A stretch of DNA of 22,126 nucleotides from a virus: IMG/VR virus record IMGVR_UViG_3300025648_000100, positions 1 through 22,126 of that record; one strand, 5' to 3'. The notes beneath the pieces are model-generated. The model searched no databases and was not told where the DNA came from. It saw only the letters and a program-made list of their open reading frames with translations. Positions 18,942 to 22,126 of the stretch are shown here, one piece after another. Positions within the stretch are counted from its first letter, which is position 1. Each line of letters begins with the position of its first letter. The position numbers and the translations under genes were made by a program.

Positions 18942-19216
18942 GCAAAATAATTTATCACGACAAAGGCTCGCTGAAGGCTGTGCGGCGCGAGCTGCGCTTT
19001 GCCAACGCGGCCGACGTGGTGGCGGTGCAGCTCTCGCTGAAGAATTTCTGGAAGCCGCTGGTCCTCTGGCGCGCGGTGAAATTTGTTTTCAAAAACCAGC
19101 GCCGCAAAAAAATCCTCGCGAAGATGTCGCGGGCGAAGATGGGTTTCAACTGGCGCGATTCCCGTCCGCTCAAACTCCAACGCCGGCTGGGCCTGCGCCC
19201 GCAGGTTGCAAAATAA
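18938..19216 (+). CDS. Hypothetical basic protein (92 aa)
   Basis: ATG 18938 overlaps the preceding stop as ATGA. The 92 residues are very basic, with a hydrophobic helix in the middle (LSLKNFWKPLVLWRAVKFVF) and a Lys/Arg-rich end (NQRRKKILAKMSRAKMG). The helix is amphipathic and might lie on a membrane. No family is recognised. It precedes the protease by 1 bp (stop at 19216, next ATG at 19218). Confidence 0.55.
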   Translation: MSKIIYHDKGSLKAVRRELRFANAADVVAVQLSLKNFWKPLVLWRAVKFVFKNQRRKKILAKMSRAKMGFNWRDSRPLKLQRRLGLRPQVAK

Positions 19217-19217
19217 T

Positions 19218-19943
19218 ATGAACGCACAACTCATTCAAAAACTTGGCTACGGCGGCACGCTGCGCCGCGCGATCCATCCCGAAATCCGCGTCATCGATGA
19301 AAAGACCGGCATCGTGGAATACATCGCCACCGACGAATCGCTCGACAGCTACAACGAGATCGTCAAGGCCAGCGGCGCGCGGTTCAACCGCTTCCAGAAA
19401 AACGCGCCGTTCGTGGACTCCCACAATTACGAGGGCATCGACTGCCTGGTGGGCAAGGTGCTCGACTGGAAAATCCAGGGCAAGCGCGTGGTGGAGACGG
19501 CGAAGTGGGCGATTGACGCCGGGCTGCCGGAGGATCACCTGGCGAACATCGGTTTCAAGATGACCGTCGCCGGCTACCTGAAGGCGGTAAGCATCGGCTT
19601 CATGCCGGTCCAATACGTGAGCAAATGGGACAGCAACCCCACGCAGTTCCAAAACGAGCTGGCCCTGATGGAGATCGCCGCCGGCACGGATGTGCGCGTG
19701 ATCTTCACGGAGTGGGAGCAGATCGAATTGAGCGTCTGCATCATCGGCGCGAATCCCAACGCCGTGGCCAAGGCTTACAAGGCCGGCATCATCAGCGACG
19801 CCACGCTCGAAAAAATTTCATCAGAGATAGCCAGACGCAAAACCGCCGACTCGACCGACGATCCCGCTGATGTCGAGAAGGCCCAGCAGCGGGTGCGGAT
19901 GGCGACCATGATGGAATTCAAAACCAAAATCAACCGTCTGTAA
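19218..19943 (+). CDS. HK97-type prohead serine protease (S78/U35-like)
   Basis: I start at ATG 19218 (MNAQLIQKLG); the frame is open to 19083 but that part overlaps the neighbour in another frame. The 241-residue product has the prohead-protease core: PFVDSHNYEGIDCLVGKV with His69, LKAVSIGFMP with nucleophile Ser125, and IELSVCIIGANPNA (about 169-182), the EL.E.S..I..NP.A type end seen in HK97 proteases, with Glu170 as a candidate third residue. After that comes an alpha-helical tail with AKAYKAGIISDATL. The enzyme cuts scaffolding or capsid N-termini during head maturation. The capsid gene follows 5 bp later, in the usual order. Confidence 0.85.
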   Translation: MNAQLIQKLGYGGTLRRAIHPEIRVIDEKTGIVEYIATDESLDSYNEIVKASGARFNRFQKNAPFVDSHNYEGIDCLVGKVLDWKIQGKRVVETAKWAIDAGLPEDHLANIGFKMTVAGYLKAVSIGFMPVQYVSKWDSNPTQFQNELALMEIAAGTDVRVIFTEWEQIELSVCIIGANPNAVAKAYKAGIISDATLEKISSEIARRKTADSTDDPADVEKAQQRVRMATMMEFKTKINRL

Positions 19944-19948
19944 CAAAT

Positions 19949-21454
19949 ATGAAAAACAAATATAAAATTCTGAAATACGCGGCCGCGCCCGTTCTGGCGC
20001 TGGCGGCGCTCCCGCTCCTGTGCATGATCGCCGCGCTCGCGTGCCTCTTCTCCATTCCGGTGGTGAAGGGCGCAACCTGCGCCATCGCGCCGCTGGTGAT
20101 TCCGCAAAAGGGCAAGGCGCTCACCGACGACGAGTTCCAGGCCACGCTGTTCGGCGGCGTGAATGCGCTGATCGAAGAACAGGGCACGTTCAAATCCGCG
20201 CAGCAAAAAGTGTTGGATGATCTCGGCCGCGCCGACAAGGAAGTGAAGGCCGCGATGGAAGAGCTGACCAAGGTCAAGAACGGCGTCAACACCTCGCACG
20301 AGACCTTCATGAAACAGATGGAGAAGGTCCAGCGCCAGGTGGCGTTGAACGCCAAGTCCAGCTTCCTCTCGCCGGTCGCGCGCTTCCTTGCCAGCGAGGA
20401 AAACAGTTTCGCGTTGAACGCGATGGCCCGCTGCGTCCTCGGCCTCCACAAGGATGCGCCGAAGACCGACCCGGCGTTCGTGAAGTATGTCGAGGAAAGC
20501 AACGCCAAGGCCAAGGCGCTCACCGGCGTGGACGCCGGCCTCGGCCAGGCCACGGTGCCGACCGACACCTTCAGCGAGATTTATGATCTGCTGCTGGAAT
20601 ACGGCGACTACTCCACGCTGGGCGTCCAGCGCGTGGGCGCGCGGTTGAACGTGCTGCCCATCGCCACGAGCCGGCCGCAGTTCTACTGGATCGGTTCGCA
20701 GTCCACGCTGGCGGAAGGTTCCACCATCAACAGCGGCGCGTTCCAGGGCGGCCAGGTGCTCAACGTGATCAACACCTGCGCGGTGCTGATGTATGTCGCC
20801 CGCGAGCTGCTCGCGGACTCCAACTCCAACCTTGCGCCTTATGTCCTGAACCAGATGATCGAAAGCTCCAACTGGGGACTCGACACCGCCGCCTTCATCG
20901 GCAACGGCAACCAGGACACCACGAACGCCGGCTACGTCGGCCTGTTCAACGCCGCGCTCGCCAACACCAACCTCGGCGTCAGCGGCGGGGCCGGCCGCAC
21001 CACGGCCAGCACGCTGAAGCTCGATGACTTCGTGGCCACGATCCTGAACGTGTCGCCGCAGGTCCTCAACCGCAAGCCGATGTGGTGGATTCATGCGCAG
21101 ATGATCGCGCGCATCGCGCTCATCCGCGACAACAACGGCCGCCCGATCTTCCAGACGTGGCAGGAAGTGCCCACGCCCGGCAGCATTGGCAGCATCCTCG
21201 GCTACAAGGTCCATCCGACGGCCATCGCGCCGACCACGGACGGGGCCGCGCAACCGGTCGCCGCGTTCGGCGAGGGTGCCGCGCAGTCGGTGCTGATCCG
21301 CGAAGACCTGGAACTCGCCACGAGCGACGACATCGGCTTCCCGCAGAACCTCCGCGCCTTCCGCGCGCTGGTCCGCGCCGGTGTGAAAATGAAAACGCTG
21401 CCCGGCAGCACCACGCTCAAACCGTTCGCCGTCCTTTCGACGGCGGCGGCCTGA
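19949..21454 (+). CDS. HK97-type major capsid protein with N-terminal hydrophobic segment
   Basis: ATG 19949 gives 501 residues. Residues 10-38 are strongly hydrophobic (AAAPVLALAALPLLCMIAAL, then ACLFSIP), like one or two membrane passes or an uncleaved signal. Residues 70-135 are a scaffold-like coiled coil with FKSAQQKVLDDLGRADKE. Residues about 190-501 form the HK97 fold: TDTFSEIYDLLLEYGDYSTLG, a Gly/Ser-rich E-loop region, ARELLADSNSNLAPYVLNQM (spine-helix-like), the domain with GYVGLFNAAL, and the closing AFGEGAAQSVLIREDLELAT and RAFRALVRAGVKM. The N-terminal part is probably the removable delta-like domain, cut by the upstream protease. A hydrophobic start on a capsid precursor is unusual. 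Confidence 0.85.
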   Translation: MKNKYKILKYAAAPVLALAALPLLCMIAALACLFSIPVVKGATCAIAPLVIPQKGKALTDDEFQATLFGGVNALIEEQGTFKSAQQKVLDDLGRADKEVKAAMEELTKVKNGVNTSHETFMKQMEKVQRQVALNAKSSFLSPVARFLASEENSFALNAMARCVLGLHKDAPKTDPAFVKYVEESNAKAKALTGVDAGLGQATVPTDTFSEIYDLLLEYGDYSTLGVQRVGARLNVLPIATSRPQFYWIGSQSTLAEGSTINSGAFQGGQVLNVINTCAVLMYVARELLADSNSNLAPYVLNQMIESSNWGLDTAAFIGNGNQDTTNAGYVGLFNAALANTNLGVSGGAGRTTASTLKLDDFVATILNVSPQVLNRKPMWWIHAQMIARIALIRDNNGRPIFQTWQEVPTPGSIGSILGYKVHPTAIAPTTDGAAQPVAAFGEGAAQSVLIREDLELATSDDIGFPQNLRAFRALVRAGVKMKTLPGSTTLKPFAVLSTAAA

Positions 21455-21460
21455 CTCACG

Positions 21461-21497
21461 CCCTCTCCCTGACCCTCTCCCAGCCGATGGGAGAGGG
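21461..21497. repeat. REP-like hairpin and direct repeat between capsid and the next ORF
   Basis: CCCTCTCCCA (21473-21482), loop GCCGA, TGGGAGAGGG (21488-21497): a perfect 10-bp stem. CCCTCTCCC also occurs 12 bp earlier (21461-21469), so a second, alternative pairing is possible. The palindrome resembles the CCTCTCCC/GGGAGAGG repeats widely seen in bacterial intergenic regions. It could end or attenuate capsid mRNA, or stabilise it. Confidence 0.5.
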
Positions 21498-21542
21498 AAC
21501 GGGAAAGGGAAAACCAATTAAAACATTTTGATTATTTAAAAA

Positions 21543-22126
21543 ATGAAAACTGAAAACGAAATCAAGGCTCTTCCGCTGGAAGAGAAACAGAAGCTCGTCG
21601 TCGAGCTGCGCGCGGTCAAGCCGGGTGACAAGGCTTATCCGAACGCCAAGGCCATCATCGAACTCATCACCTCCGACAAGAAGTGGAAGGACCCGGTGAA
21701 GATCAAGGTCAAGAACATCGCCGGCCACGAGGTGGTCGCCGACGAGACCAAGATCGCGAAGGATGCCGAGGCCGAGGTTTACCTCTGGCAGTATCACGCG
21801 CTCGCGCGCTTCCTGGAACCGGAAGAGGACGTGAAGTTCCAACTGGAAGAGGCCGGCGAGAAAGGCCGCGCCGCCGACGCGAAGAATGTCGTGAAGGAAG
21901 CGCCGGCCGTGGACGTGGCCAAGGCGATTGCCGACGGCATTGCCCAGGGCATGGCGGCGGTCAAGAAAGCCGCCGCGCTGGTCCTGTTCGCGTTCCTGCT
22001 CACGTTCGGCTTCGCGGCCGGCGCGCAGACGCAGACCACGCAGACTGGTTCAGCGGGTAATTACCATGTGTATTACATCGCCGGCCTGAACGGCTCGGTC
22101 GGTCTCACCGGGACCAACTCGTTCAC
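21543..22126 (+). CDS. Hypothetical protein, 3' end missing, with internal signal-like segment
   Basis: ATG 21543 (after an A/T-rich leader) opens a frame that remains open to the window end, so 194 residues are visible. Residues 1-95 are charged and Lys/Glu-rich, with PLEEKQKLVVELRAVKPGD and YLWQYHALARFLEPEEDVK, and read like a small soluble head-related domain. Residues 138-160 are a typical signal sequence: AVKKAAALVLFAFLLTFGFAAG followed by AQTQTTQTG, with a good AxA-type cleavage site. An internal ATG at 21951 would start a normal secreted protein in the same frame. It may be a real fusion with a membrane segment, or two overlapping starts. The family is unknown. Confidence 0.6.
   Translation, partial: MKTENEIKALPLEEKQKLVVELRAVKPGDKAYPNAKAIIELITSDKKWKDPVKIKVKNIAGHEVVADETKIAKDAEAEVYLWQYHALARFLEPEEDVKFQLEEAGEKGRAADAKNVVKEAPAVDVAKAIADGIAQGMAAVKKAAALVLFAFLLTFGFAAGAQTQTTQTGSAGNYHVYYIAGLNGSVGLTGTNSF

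Noticed and set aside
19775-21517. 580-aa open frame antisense to the capsid.
   Set aside because: Shadow of the capsid gene, rich in Arg/Gly/Glu repeats with no recognisable domain.
1-22126. CRISPR array, tRNA or rRNA genes.
   Set aside because: No regularly spaced repeats, cloverleaf-like segments or rRNA-like stretches were seen on either strand.

Overview
This window appears to be most of a temperate, transposable (Mu-type) tailed-phage genome, either a prophage or a viral contig. Evidence: a MuA-like DDE transposase (5117-7330), a MuB-like AAA ATPase (3681-4658), a Mu Gam-like host-nuclease inhibitor (1122-1679), a divergent repressor/Ner-like switch (9736-10336), and a packaging/head module (13349 to the right edge). 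The DNA is GC-rich by eye, which gives long antisense shadow frames. Some genes have strong GGAGG ribosome sites; others (Gam, MuB, capsid) have only A-rich leaders. Short AT-rich repeats of the form TCGTAAATC sit at gene ends. The host cannot be proved from this. A GC-rich Gram-negative is indicated by the lipoprotein and secreted proteins, and I lean weakly to Verrucomicrobiota-like.

Layout. Everything left of about 9900 is on the minus strand and forms one tight early operon, read leftwards: Ner-like HTH, two membrane proteins, an HTH protein, two helical/DUF3102-like proteins, a small GNAT, transposase A, a wHTH-like ORF, ATPase B, small basic and zinc proteins, a MazG-like pyrophosphohydrolase, coiled-coil and wHTH proteins, Gam, then several small proteins running off the left edge. 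Many junctions are ATGA or GTGA stop-start overlaps, which imply translational coupling. From 9959 rightwards everything is on the plus strand: XRE repressor, a secreted protein and a membrane-anchored Cys-rich protein. A 296-bp non-coding stretch with strong RNA structure follows, then a lipoprotein and a class 3 lipase. After these come the late genes: a small TM/coiled-coil protein, a wHTH protein, a small-terminase-like protein, the large terminase, a Dam-type methylase, a hidden 58-aa ORF, a portal-MuF fusion, two small ORFs, an HK97-type protease, an HK97-type capsid, and a partial ORF at the right edge.

How it works together. The two back-to-back HTH genes at 9736-10336 flank a control region that carries a good leftward promoter overlapped by an inverted repeat, plus repeated TTGTAAnTTTT sites. 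This is the expected lysis/lysogeny switch. Leftward transcription gives replicative transposition (A, B) and Gam end protection. Rightward transcription first gives the repressor and probable lysogen-expressed envelope proteins, then (from promoters I could not locate) packaging and head genes. The element is chimeric: Mu-type replication joined to an HK97-type portal, protease and capsid.

Most unusual points: an N-terminal hydrophobic segment on the capsid protein; a putative signal sequence inside the last ORF; paired palindromes around the A-B interval; a poly-G tract that may split or frameshift a double zinc-cluster gene; a glutamate where the second catalytic aspartate of the transposase is expected; and an envelope-directed cargo cassette with an intact-looking lipase.
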